A DNA stretch of 64,000 nt from Cinnamomum chago. Taxonomy: Eukaryota > Streptophyta > Magnoliopsida > Laurales > Lauraceae. The stretch is taken from assembly GCA_038049695.1 (NCBI GenBank), contig CP142456.1, positions 68,227,922 through 68,291,921 of the forward strand, in the 5' to 3' direction. A program made the position numbers and the translations under genes. Below, piece by piece: positions 11,765 to 21,424 of this stretch. The notes below the pieces were generated by a model. The model was not told where the DNA came from and ran no database searches. It saw only the letters and a program-made list of their open reading frames with translations. Each line of letters begins with the position of its first letter. Positions within the stretch are counted from its first letter, which is position 1.

Positions 11765-12321
11765 ATTTCAAAAAATAAAATTTATAACTAATAACAGTAA
11801 TAGGCTCTAATAGCCTTCTTTTGTAATAATTAATATAAGAAAGGGGGGAAAAAGAGAGTTAATATAATATAATATAAACTTATATATATGGAATCTCAAA
11901 TTTAAATAATATAAATACCTTTAAATCTTTGAAGGCCCCTTTAATCTTGTCTCTTGATGACTTGATTTTTGGCCTTCCAAAAACTTATTAAAGAGAGTGA
12001 AAGAGTTGAATGCTTTGAGAGAGAGTTAGAAAATGTATAAAGAATGAGAAAGTTGTGTAAATTGGTGAGGAATGAGAATGGGAGGATTAGGGTATTTATA
12101 CACTTTGTAAAATAGAAAATGATACAAAATATCCCTTATATGACTGTTTTATAGCTATTGGGGGGGTTGGGTAAAATAGACTTTGGGCATTGGGCTGGCC
12201 TGGCGGGTGGGGTGGGCTGTCTGGCGGGCCTGGAGGGCCCTAGCTAAACGGGGCAACGGGCCCAGCACAGCCCGTTGACTGTTTGGCCCGGCCCAGCCCA
12301 TTTGACGACCCTACCTAGAGG

Positions 12322-13698
12322 TTCACTTCACTTATATATTCTTGGGATTTGAGAAGCATGAGTGAGACAGAGAATGTTGAGTGCAGATGTGATCGAATCA
12401 TCTGGATGGGTTGAAAGGAATGGAATTATTCACGTGTTATGGAGTTGTTAAAACATGTGGGAGGGGTTGATCATTTTTGTACGAGTGGCAACGGGTAGCG
12501 TTGAGCATGCAGCACGAGCAAGATGGATATAATGCTAAATATTCAAATGGAATTCCATTTATTAATCCATTTGAAAGTGTCAATCCGATCTCAATTCTAA
12601 AGTTGAAAGGGTCAATTCGATTACTTTATAAAGAGCTTTGTTCAAGGTAGTCAGTATTTTCCAAGAGAACTGGATCGATGATAGTGGTAGAGCTAAGATT
12701 TTCTTTAAGTAGGAATTCATGATATTTTATATTTATTATTTTTTACAAGTCATTTTGATAATAAGATTATTTCATTATAGATTTTTTTTAATAATTTTCA
12801 AAAAGTCTTAAATTTAAAATTACTTAATATTTTTAAAGTGATAGTTTCTCAAAACTTTGTGTGGACAGTAAAAATATAAAACTTATAGGGCTAACCATAA
12901 TAAATCCAAACTGCTGAGAATAATCATTTATTTATTTCATGTTTTATTAGCTAGAGTTATATCTCTCTCTAATCAAAGCAGGACCCATATCGTTGAACAA
13001 ATTTAAATCAATCTACCCACGATAAATTAATTAAAATCATTGATTAGTTATTGTAATCATTTGATGGGCTATAATGCCACCAGTGGACATGGATGGGTCA
13101 CACAGCCATCACGTTGGAAAGATGAACAATGATATAATAATGCACGTTTGGATTCTAAATCATTACATCGCAATCACGTACACTTCCAGTGAGAGAGGTG
13201 TCGAATCTCGCAATGGGGCCTACCTATTTAATATCTATATCACTCAAAATAAATACCTTCTCCTTAAGTGAACTTTTTCCGAATGTTAATCCAAAAGAAA
13301 ACGGTCCCACAATACGATTGAGCAAATAATTAAAATTACTCAACCGTATGGTTGGACCAATTTCTATTGAAATTAAATTAAAAGGAAGGCAGCCAAATAA
13401 AAGAGAGGGGCTTAATTTTTAGGGGCTGATCAGATTTTCAAGATGTGATGCCAACTCTGAAGTTTTACATAAGTAGGTTTTTCCCCCTTTTGGAACAAGT
13501 GTGCTCCTTCAGACCCGTGAGTCCGTAACCATGTGGTTTCAACAACACAGGCACGATTTATAATATTGCCGGTTATTATTAGTTGTTATTAGTAATATAT
13601 TATTTAGTAGTATAGAAATTTCCAACATATCTTAGGTAAACAGATATCTGATCAGTACGTGCTTGAAGTAGACCCAATTATCAGATAAATCTGATCAA
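12322..13698. other. Gene-free stretch between transposons
   Basis: AT-rich sequence with no convincing reading frame and no terminal repeats that I could pair. At 13642-13674 there is a copy of the GATATCTGA..GTACG..CTTGAAGTAGACCC block that recurs at 14952-14981, the site where the LINE later inserted. Confidence 0.5.
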
Positions 13699-13706
13699 GG
13701 TCCCAA

Positions 13707-14775
13707 CAGTGGCGGACTGGACCTTGTACAATTTAAATCCTTGGGTGGGTGGGTGGGGAAAAAAACGAAAGAAAATTTTTCTGGGAGGTGGGTGAAATAG
13801 ATATTTAATGGGTTCGCAATTTCTAGATTAGTCTAATCAAACAATCAATCCAAAAGTGTGCAGAAATAAACAATATGCAACGGAAATAAAATAAACAAGC
13901 ACACACCACAAGGACACCAAATTTAAGGTGGAAAACCCTAACCGGGTGAAAAATCACCGATCCGAACTGGATCAAATCAAACACTATGAACCTCGCAATT
14001 ACAAGAAACTCAGATCTCTTCCCCAGATATCCCCTACCCAAGGACTAAAGTTACCTTATGTCTCTTCACGCTTCAACGACTTCACACCGTTGATTGCAAC
14101 AGATTCAATCCAGCGCTTGCCTCCTCAAGTCCCCTCGCAAAAAGATAATCTTCAACAAACGATGCAAAAGAACCGGCTCTCTGGAGTACTTGTCAGCACA
14201 ACTCCTTAATGAATCTCTAGAAAAGAATTCTCTCAATGATAATCTCTAACTCAGAACTTTGAGAGGTGAGGAAGTCCTTTTGGAATAGCCCCTTGAGTCC
14301 TTTAAATAGCCCTTAGGTCGTGCTAAAGGTTGCCTAACTTGATTAAGATAGAAACAAGCAGTTTTGACACAATTAGAAATCTATTTCTAATTTTCGTAGG
14401 ATTCTTGACGCATTGTCCGCTCGAGTAGACCCACCATCCACACGAGTGGATAAGATTCTGTTTCAGCAATGGCTATTCTGACTTTGTTCGCTCGAGCGGA
14501 CCCCTCTCTGGATTGATTCGGAAATTCAGCATATTTTCTCTAGCAGACTTCTTCTAATTCTTTCAAACTTTCTTCTTCTGAGTCCTTCCAATCTTCTATT
14601 TTCAAAGTCATTTTCTAAAAAAGAATTACAACTCAAAAGACCCAAAGTTTTGTCCAACCCATGAATTTAGTCAACACTAAAATTCTAATAGTGGGGCATA
14701 GTGAGAAAACGAGGGTTTTTTCAATATCTTTGGGGGAGCAGGGCCACCCTCAGGGCCCCTCGAGTTCTGCCTCTG
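13707..14775. mobile_element. Small hAT MITE (about 166 bp) split by a solo LTR
   Basis: The left end CAGTGGCGGACTGG and the right end, read inward, CAGAGGCAGAACTCG match the terminal style of the hAT element at 4359-5172. The 8-bp flanks ggtcccaa (13699-13706) and ggtccaaa (14776-14783) differ by one base. Without the inserted LTR and its duplicated target the element is about 166 bp, a typical MITE size. The hAT insertion therefore predates the LTR insertion. Confidence 0.65.
13793..14690 (-). mobile_element. Copia-type solo LTR, 898 bp, inserted in a hAT MITE
   Basis: The block is flanked by an identical 5-bp repeat, gtggg (13788-13792 and 14691-14695). Read on the minus strand it opens with TTAGAATTTTAGTGTTGAC and the GGGTTGGACAAAACTTTGGG wording typical of plant Copia LTRs, and it ends in CA. 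No internal coding region is present, so it is a solo LTR fossil. The + strand reading frame at 13928-14209 is part of the LTR, not a gene. Confidence 0.7.
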
Positions 14776-14965
14776 GGTCCAAAATGTCTTGAGTTATATG
14801 GAACATCCTATGAATTTTGTGTGTGAAAGTAGGGAACATCGACTCCTATCAAGGATGGAGATTGAATTTCACACAAGCTTGATCCGAAGTTTAAGGATCA
14901 TTCGACCCCTTATACCCAATTAGAAAATTGGATATAACTTTCTCAATAAGAGATATCTGAGTACG

Positions 14966-14981
14966 AACTTGAAGTAGACCC
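14966..14981. repeat. LINE target-site duplication, left copy
   Basis: AACTTGAAGTAGACCC directly precedes the LINE. The same CTTGAAGTAGACCC follows the LINE's A-tail at 21411-21424. This pair fixes both ends of the insertion. Confidence 0.85.
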
Positions 14982-14995
14982 TTTAAAAAAGCATC

Positions 14996-15416
14996 ATGCC
15001 TCCCATAGCCTCCCTGCCTCCCATAGCCTCCCTACAAGCTCCCCTGCAAGCTCCCTTCGCCCAAAACCCATCTCCCCCACCCAGACATAATCACCCTCCT
15101 CCTCCCCAACCCCAACCTCATCTCCCCCTCCCTAGCAATCCTTCAAACGCTTTACTAGCTGACCACCATTTTCCCCCACTCCCCAGTCAGGCCTTTACCC
15201 AACCTTTAAAAACTTCTTTTGTCCACCATTTTTCCCCCATTCCCGGTCAGCCCTCTGCCCCTCCTCCAGTTCCTCCTTCCTCAGCTCTCTCTCTCTCTCC
15301 CTCTTTCAATACCTCAGCAAGCTAGCAGCCTCATAGTCAACTCATCCTTTGCTAATCTCTTCACCAGCCCCATCCTCCCCATCTTCAACCCAGCCATCCT
15401 TCCTCCGGCCTCCTAG
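14996..15416 (+). pseudogene. N-terminal part of LINE ORF1, proline-rich, out of frame
   Basis: Two overlapping frames together look like the missing head of ORF1. The first (14996-15325) is a proline-rich string. The second, in the same frame as the main ORF1, contains NSSFANLFTSP, reminiscent of the SFA.LF block that opens plant LINE ORF1 proteins, and ends at a TAG (15414-15416). The next codons (KNGKPALQIP) continue ORF1-like sequence up to the ATG at 15453. So the original ORF1 probably began near 15000. One frameshift and one stop now cut it. Confidence 0.55.
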
Positions 15417-15452
15417 AAAAATGGGAAACCAGCCCTCCAAATCCCACAGGCC

Positions 15453-16907
15453 ATGCTCTCCTCCAGCAAAGAGTCTTTCTCTTTTGCTATCATCGGCCGA
15501 TTTGCAAGTAAGCGACCATCTCTAGAAAGAGTTGAAGATATATCCAAGTCCTGGTCTCTATCCAGGCCTTGTATGGTCTCCCTCACTATCAAAGGTCACT
15601 TTATCTTCATATTTAACTCTCCAGAAGACAAATCCCACATCCTTAGCCCCTCTCCTCTTCAGATGGATGGGAAAAAACTCTTTCTTCAGTCTTGGTCTCC
15701 TGGGCAAGAAGAAACAGTTAGGTCCTCCATTGTTCCAGTATGGATTAGACTCAAAGGTCTTCCTTACCATTGCTGGAGCCAGAATATTATTCTCTCCTTG
15801 GCAAGCACAATAGGTCAACCAATCAAACTAGATGCCATCACCATGGCCCAAAGAATCATCACCTTTGCTAGGATACATGTCCTCCTAGATCTCTCCAAAC
15901 CCAAACCCTCTTCCATCCTAGTAGACCTTCAAGGAGAACAAGAGTTGGAGCTTGAAGTGATCTATGAAACCAATCCCTGCTCTTTCTGCCTCTCAGTTAA
16001 ACACCATCACCATGCCTGCCCAAACAACCTTAAACCACCAACCACCCAGACAACATCTCCAACAGATCAAAACTATCCTCCTTCTACCCCTGTCTTTCAA
16101 TCCAATCCGCCTAACTCCACATATTTTTCCTCTGCCTCCACAAGCAACCCTCCCCTGCTTCCCCTACGTGAGACCACCCCAGCAATCCCTCTCACCCACC
16201 CCAACTCCTTTCACCCAGCTGCTGCCAAGAAACCCTCCACCCATCATCAAACCACCCACCACAGTCCCCACCATAAATCCACTCAAACCCACTCAGGTCC
16301 CCCAACAAATCCGGTAACCCCCTCTAAGACAAAAAGTAAGGCAACAAACCCCTCTATCTATGGTCTTCCATATGATGTAGTCACGGAGATTCTAGTCAAG
16401 CTTCCAGTTCCAACTGTGGATACCTCCAATCCCTTTTCCATTCTAGAAAACTACTCTTTCAAAGACCCAGTCAGCAATCCCAACCGGTATGGCAGAAGCC
16501 TCCAAGCAATTTCAGAGGGGAATTCCTCCTCAAATCAAGAGAACAGCTCTTCAGATCTCCCTCCAGGCTTCCACCATCTGATAGGAACCCCTGAATCTAA
16601 GGCTACAAATCAAGCAGACTCCCTCACAGAACAACCTACCTTTCCTCAGCCAACCACCCTTTCTCTCCCTCCATCAAACCACCCGCTAAAGACCCCAGCT
16701 AGACCTTTACCCCTTCCAGTCATTTCTACAACAGTTAAACCTCAGCCAGCTCCAATCCCAAACTCTATCTCTCCTCAGGCAAAGGAAAATGTGGAAACCA
16801 TACCAGACCCAGTAGCCTCAACTCTTCCTAGCAAAGGGAAAAAAAGCTCTGAAACCTCAAGCTCAGGTTCAATCACAATAGAAAATCCAAAACTCTCCAA
16901 TGATTAA
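15453..16907 (+). CDS. LINE ORF1 protein: DUF4283 and zinc knuckle
   Basis: A 484-residue open frame. Residues about 10-170 match the DUF4283 layout of plant LINE ORF1 proteins (VWIRLKGLPYHCW, IGQPIKLD, ARIHVLLDL). A zinc knuckle of the form CX2CX4HX4C follows (CSFCLSVKHHHHAC, about residues 176-189). The rest is a long Pro/Ser/Thr-rich tail. Within the tail, around residue 300, lies GLPYDVVTEILVKLPV, which resembles the first helix of an F-box, and then NPFSILE, reminiscent of a motif in LINE ORF1 tails. In the family ORF1 binds the LINE RNA in a particle with ORF2. The present ATG is probably internal to the ancestral ORF. The final codons overlap the ORF2 start. Confidence 0.85.
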   Translation: MLSSSKESFSFAIIGRFASKRPSLERVEDISKSWSLSRPCMVSLTIKGHFIFIFNSPEDKSHILSPSPLQMDGKKLFLQSWSPGQEETVRSSIVPVWIRLKGLPYHCWSQNIILSLASTIGQPIKLDAITMAQRIITFARIHVLLDLSKPKPSSILVDLQGEQELELEVIYETNPCSFCLSVKHHHHACPNNLKPPTTQTTSPTDQNYPPSTPVFQSNPPNSTYFSSASTSNPPLLPLRETTPAIPLTHPNSFHPAAAKKPSTHHQTTHHSPHHKSTQTHSGPPTNPVTPSKTKSKATNPSIYGLPYDVVTEILVKLPVPTVDTSNPFSILENYSFKDPVSNPNRYGRSLQAISEGNSSSNQENSSSDLPPGFHHLIGTPESKATNQADSLTEQPTFPQPTTLSLPPSNHPLKTPARPLPLPVISTTVKPQPAPIPNSISPQAKENVETIPDPVASTLPSKGKKSSETSSSGSITIENPKLSND

Positions 16908-19584
16908 AGCTCTTTTTTGGAACTGCAGGGGAATTGCCAACTCCCCTACAATTCGTATGTTGGCAAATCTGGTTCAAGCTCATTCCCCTGACATCATCTT
17001 CATCTCAGAACCTATGACCCTCTTCTCCTCTATTCACTCTCTCCAGCTAAGTAAATTTGGCTTTGACATCTTTTTCTCCAACACCTGTCAATCAGGCATT
17101 CCCAATCTCTGGTGCTTTTATAAATCCAACCACCACCTCACTATCTCTCTTTCAAACTCCTCTCCCCAGCACCTCTCTTTGCTGTTAACTAGCCCAGCCT
17201 CAGGCCCCTTTTCCCTCATAACAGGAGTCTATGGCTCCACCAACCACTCCAAAAGGAGAGGCCTATGGAAAGTGCTAACTGACTCCTCCTCAACAACTCT
17301 CCCTTGGTGTGTCCTTGGTGACTTCAATGCTACCCTCTCTCATGATGAAAAACTCAGTATTTGCCAATCAAGCCCCTCCTCCCTTAAAGATTTCCAAACA
17401 GCTATAATGCAAGCAGGCCTGCAGGACATCAACTTCTCTGACAATAAATATACTTGGTCCAACAACAGGAAGGGCCTCTCCTATGTAGCAGCTAGATTAG
17501 ATAGAGCTTTAGTCAATCAACTCTGGTTGGCCACTTCCCCTGATCCCAAAGTTCTTCACCTTCCTAGACTATCCTCAGACCACAGTCCTATCCTCCTGTG
17601 CCACAAAATCCAAATCTCAACCCCAAATGCCCCATTCAAGTTTGAAAATAAGTGGTTGCTCCACCCTACCTTCCAAGAAGTAGTAAAAAACAGTTGGGAA
17701 GCCTCTCCAGCAACTAATGGAAATCCTCAATTCATTTTAGCCCAAAAACTGAATTCCTTGAAGCAGACCCTCAAGAAATGGAGCAGGTCCACTTTCGACA
17801 CCATACATCAAAATATCCAGGAAGCAGAAATCCAGGTTCTACACTACCAGCAGCTCCTTGATAAAGATCCTTCAGAAGCTCTTCATGAAGACTTTCTCAA
17901 AGCAAAGTCAGCTCTTCATGATGCCCTCAAAGCCCAAGAAATTCACTGGAAGCAGAGATCTAGAATCTCTTGGCTGAAAGAGGGAGATCAAAATACAAAA
18001 TTCTTCCATCAATCAACAAAGATCAGAAGCTCCAACAATAAAATTTGCCAAATCTCCATTGCAGGAAACACTGTGGAAGACCCAATCTCCATCCAGAGAG
18101 CTGCTGTGGATTTTTATTCCAACCTCTTCCAATCTCACCAAGCCCTCCCTTGCCCCCAGCTTTTCCAGGTCGACAGCCCAAAGGTCTCTAGCTCAGAAAA
18201 CTCCTCACTATCTTGCATGCCTTCCGCAGAAGAGATCAAAGAAGCAGTCTTCTCCCTAAAGAAAAACAGTTCCCCAGGCCCTGATGGATTTAATGGAACG
18301 TTTTACACTTCTACTTGGAGTACCATTGGTAGATCTGTTACTGAGGCTGACCAGCACTTTTTCCATTCCAAAAAACTCCTTAAAGCCTCCAATGCCTATT
18401 TCCTAGCTCTCATCCCCAAATCCAAATCCCTAGCAACTTTTGCTGATTTCAGACCAATAAGCCTTCTAAATTTCTCCTACAAAATCATTTCAAAAATTTT
18501 AGCATCCAGGCTCTCAAAGCTTCTGCCAGACCTCCTATCCCCTCACCAAGCAACCTTCATCAAAGGAAGAAATACAACCCAGCACACAGCCATGGCCCAA
18601 GAACTATACCAGAAACTCAACTCCAAACTCAAGAAAGGGGCTTTTTGCCTCAAGCTGGACATCTCAAAAGGTTTTGATAAATTGGAATGGCCTTTTCTTT
18701 TTGCAGCTCTGAAATTCTTCAATTTCTCAGAAGACTGGATCTCCATCATAAAAGAATGTGTCTGCACTTCGAAGGGTTCAGTCCTAATCAACCGGCTTCC
18801 CCAAGGCTTCTTTGGCTCTTCCTGTGGCCTTAGACAGGGAGACCCTTTGTCCCCATATTTATTCATCATTGCTGAAGAACTCCTAAGCCTCCACCTCCTC
18901 AGCCTCCAATCAAACAAGATCATCCAACCCCTCTCAAATATTCCCTATACCCCCTGTCACCTCCTCTTTGCAGATGACATTCTTATTCTCATGAAAGGCA
19001 ATACTCATAGTGTTAGAGCCTTGCAGGATCTTCTAGAGCTATACCAAGCAGCCTCCGGCCAATATTTCAACCTTCAAAAGAGTCTCCTCAAATTTGGAAA
19101 ATGTGGTCGCAGAAGGAAACGCAAAATCAGCTCCATTCTTGGGATCCAAGAGTCCTCAAACCAGTTATCCTACTTGGGCATCCCAATAGTGTTTGGCACC
19201 CCAAAGAAGACGCATTTCCTTCCCCTCCTGGATAGAATTAACAAGAGACTTCAGTCCTGGAAAACCAAACTACTATCTTTTGCAGGTCGCCTCATTCTCA
19301 TCAGGCATGTGCTCTCTAGCATGGCCATCCACCTAGCCATCACCTTGCCTCTACCTGCCTCCATCTGCAACACCCTTGAAAATGTGATGAGACAATTCCT
19401 TTGGTCAGGGAACGCAAGCTCTTCCAAAATTAATTTCGTTAACTGGTCCACTATCTCCCTCCCAAAGGCAGAAGGGGGTCTGGGCATCAGAAGAATCTCA
19501 GAAATGAACGCAGCTTCTTTCATCAAGCTAGGTTGGCAAGCCTCTACGGGTAATTCTCTTTGGTCCTCCTGGTTTAAGAATTGA
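16900..19584 (+). CDS. LINE ORF2 protein: endonuclease and reverse transcriptase
   Basis: An 894-residue open frame starting with ALFWNCRGI, the first motif of the endonuclease/exonuclease/phosphatase fold. Further endonuclease signatures are ISEP, YGST, GDFNA and SDHSPIL within the first 230 residues; the SDH histidine is catalytic in the family. The reverse transcriptase spans about residues 440-710: PGPDGFNG, FRPISLLN, KGRNT, LKLDISKGFDKLEW, GLRQGDPLSPYLF and the catalytic FADDILIL. The start ATG overlaps the ORF1 stop by 8 bp. The frame ends early at a TGA (19582-19584). Downstream parts continue in other frames, so ORF2 is broken although both enzyme cores look intact. Confidence 0.9.
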   Translation: MIKALFWNCRGIANSPTIRMLANLVQAHSPDIIFISEPMTLFSSIHSLQLSKFGFDIFFSNTCQSGIPNLWCFYKSNHHLTISLSNSSPQHLSLLLTSPASGPFSLITGVYGSTNHSKRRGLWKVLTDSSSTTLPWCVLGDFNATLSHDEKLSICQSSPSSLKDFQTAIMQAGLQDINFSDNKYTWSNNRKGLSYVAARLDRALVNQLWLATSPDPKVLHLPRLSSDHSPILLCHKIQISTPNAPFKFENKWLLHPTFQEVVKNSWEASPATNGNPQFILAQKLNSLKQTLKKWSRSTFDTIHQNIQEAEIQVLHYQQLLDKDPSEALHEDFLKAKSALHDALKAQEIHWKQRSRISWLKEGDQNTKFFHQSTKIRSSNNKICQISIAGNTVEDPISIQRAAVDFYSNLFQSHQALPCPQLFQVDSPKVSSSENSSLSCMPSAEEIKEAVFSLKKNSSPGPDGFNGTFYTSTWSTIGRSVTEADQHFFHSKKLLKASNAYFLALIPKSKSLATFADFRPISLLNFSYKIISKILASRLSKLLPDLLSPHQATFIKGRNTTQHTAMAQELYQKLNSKLKKGAFCLKLDISKGFDKLEWPFLFAALKFFNFSEDWISIIKECVCTSKGSVLINRLPQGFFGSSCGLRQGDPLSPYLFIIAEELLSLHLLSLQSNKIIQPLSNIPYTPCHLLFADDILILMKGNTHSVRALQDLLELYQAASGQYFNLQKSLLKFGKCGRRRKRKISSILGIQESSNQLSYLGIPIVFGTPKKTHFLPLLDRINKRLQSWKTKLLSFAGRLILIRHVLSSMAIHLAITLPLPASICNTLENVMRQFLWSGNASSSKINFVNWSTISLPKAEGGLGIRRISEMNAASFIKLGWQASTGNSLWSSWFKN

Positions 19585-19659
19585 TACTTTTAGCAGAATC
19601 CAATCTGGAGCCCAGCCAACACCATCTATGGTTCCTGTATCTGGAAGAAAATCGGAACC

Positions 19660-20555
19660 TTGCTACTCACATCCAGCAAGGTAGTTCTTGGATCTATGGT
19701 AATGGCCAGGACATTAACCTCTGGCATGACCCCTGGGTTGACAATCTTCCCCTATCAGCTAGGTTCCCAGACCATCATTTCCCTCAGGACCAAAGATTAT
19801 CTTCCCTGATTCAAGCAGGAACCTGGACCATTCCAACCCACTTGCCTCCAGAAATCCAAAACTACCTTTCTATATCCACCTCCTACCTCTCCCTAGCTCA
19901 ACAAAGTCAGGACTCTCTCAGATGGAAAGACTCCACAGATGGTCAGCTGACTCTAAAGGCAGCTTGGAACCTTATCAGATCAAGAGCCTCCTCTCTTATC
20001 TGGCCCACTTTCATCTGGAATGGCATCTGCCTCCACAAAGTCAGTTGCTTTGGATGGCGATTAATGCACAACAGGACTCCAACAGAGGCTCGCCTGAAGA
20101 GACTGGGTTTTTCTCTAGCCTCAAGATGCAACTTATGCTGTCAGAATGAAGATTCCTCAGGCTACCTCTTCTTCCAATGTGATCAAGCCAAAGCTTTCTG
20201 GACCTGGCTATGCCACTCAGCTAATATCTCAGCCCCAATCTCCTTCTCAGCCTCTTCAATCTGGGCAGCTCTCACAAGAGGAAATGATCAAGTGGGTAGA
20301 AAACATATGGCAACTATCATCATATATGTAATATACTACTTATGGAAGGCAAGGAATATAGCTACCTTTGAAGATAAGAAAATTCCAATTTCTTCTATCC
20401 AGCAGCAACTCCAGGAATCTCTCTTTCTCTCTAGGGAAAATTTCCAAGGCCTTCAGCAGCAACCAACTCAGATCAATTCTCCACTTCCTCAAAATCCCAG
20501 CTCCGCCAGCTCTCTCCCGCTGCTCTACTTAGGCTTGCTCTCCCTTTCCGCATAA
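19660..20555 (+). pseudogene. C-terminal part of LINE ORF2: zf-RVT-like region
   Basis: After the stop that ends the main ORF2 frame, homology runs on for about 70 bases in the same frame, then shifts near 19.67 kb to a frame that stays open to 20555. It holds GSSWIYGNGQDINLWHDPWV, typical of the region after a plant LINE RT. Then comes a Cys/His-rich zf-RVT-like block (CFGWRLMHNRTPT, RLGFSLASRCNLC, FQCDQAKAFW). No RNase H domain was recognised. The methionine at 19581 is not a true start. Confidence 0.75.
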
Positions 20556-21400
20556 ATGAGAAAAGGGTGCAACAATGAGACATTGTTGTAGTGAAAGATG
20601 GATCTTGAATTCAGAAGTCACAGGGAAGTCTTTGGGAAGTGGCCAATCGAAGGTGGGGCCTAAAGATTTGTGAGGTTTTTAACTGGTAGCATTCCCCTTC
20701 CAGCTACCCTTCCAGCTCCCCTGTTACCACCTCCAGCCCAAACCACTCCCCTGCTTCCTCCAGTAGCTCCCCTGCTACCTCCCCAACCTACTCCCTTGCT
20801 TCCACCTCCAGGCCCCTATTTTCTCCACCAGCCTCCAGCTCCCCTGCTATCTCCTACCGCCCAATCCTCTTCTTCCCAGCTGGGTGATCCACCCCCTTTT
20901 AAAGCCTCCTCCCGGATCTGCATCACCTTCGCCTGCTGGCCTTCTTCATCAGAGTATCATCCGGCTATAAGCGCCTGCAGCTCTCTCTGTCTGCAACCTT
21001 CTCTTGCAGCTCCCAGCCTCCCTCGCTCTCCTCCGATCAGGATTCTGCAGCTCCTCTTCCCCTTGGATTTTTCCTCTTTTGGGGTCCTTGTCAACTTCCT
21101 TTCTTGCTCAGTTTCCCAACAGAAAGGCCATCCTTTGGGGGTTCCTCTGTTCCAGCCCGGCAGCCCCTCCGCCTCTCTTCAGCTTCGAAGATACTCTTGC
21201 TTCTTCATCCCCGCTGTCTGCTCAGGGGGATCATCTTCTAAATTTGGCAACATTTCTTCCATTGTAATCTTCGCCCTTCTCTGGCTTTTCTCCTCTTTTG
21301 TTTATGCTCTTTTTCTCCCTAGATGTGAGCTATTTTTGGGGGTCTCTTTTTGACCTTTGTAAATCCTTCCTTTCTTTCAAATATACTTACCCTTAAAGCA
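20556..21400 (+). other. LINE 3' region with proline-coding repeats
   Basis: Between ORF2 and the A-tail lies about 0.85 kb with an open frame of 227 codons (20670-21353). Its first third repeats CTCCCCTGC-type units and reads as APLLPP/TPLLPP. The second half is pyrimidine-rich and ends in TTTCTTTCAAATATACTTACCC just before the A-run. I see no known domain. It may be an unusually structured 3' UTR rather than a protein. Similar CTCCC-rich words occur in the LINE's 5' region (15000-15060). Confidence 0.5.
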
Positions 21401-21410
21401 AAAAAAAAAA

Positions 21411-21424
21411 CTTGAAGTAGACCC
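21411..21424. repeat. LINE target-site duplication, right copy
   Basis: CTTGAAGTAGACCC immediately follows the LINE A-run and matches the left copy at 14968-14981 exactly. Confidence 0.85.

Larger units (their letters stand above)
9362..12313 (-). mobile_element. hAT DNA transposon, decayed, 2952 bp
   Basis: The terminal repeats are TAGGAATGTCAAATGGGC on the left and, read inward, TAGGGTCGTCAAATGGGC on the right. Both continue into GC-rich GGGCC/GGCCC stretches. The 8-bp flanks cttagagg (9354-9361) and cctagagg (12314-12321) differ by one base. The transposase runs right to left: a BED-type zinc finger near 11764, then scattered fragments, then the hAT C-terminal dimerisation domain near 9708-9944. 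Several stops and frameshifts separate these blocks, so the copy cannot make a full transposase. The AT-rich interior contrasts with the GC-rich ends. Confidence 0.88.
14982..21410 (+). mobile_element. Near full-length L1-type plant LINE, about 6.4 kb
   Basis: A non-LTR retrotransposon with two ORFs, a 3' region and a terminal A-run (21401-21410), bounded by a 14-16 bp TSD. ORF1 is an RNA-binding protein. ORF2 carries an apurinic-type endonuclease, a reverse transcriptase and a C-terminal zf-RVT-like Cys/His domain. The ORF1 stop overlaps the ORF2 start by 8 bp (ATGATTAA). Decay is modest: ORF1 has a frame break near 15.3 kb and a stop at 15414, and ORF2 has stops at 19582 and 19594 and a frameshift near 19.67 kb. 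The codons are pyrimidine-rich, unlike the AT-rich flanks. Confidence 0.93.

Noticed and set aside
13928-14209. A 93-codon open frame as a gene
   Set aside because: Part of a Copia-type solo LTR in the opposite orientation.
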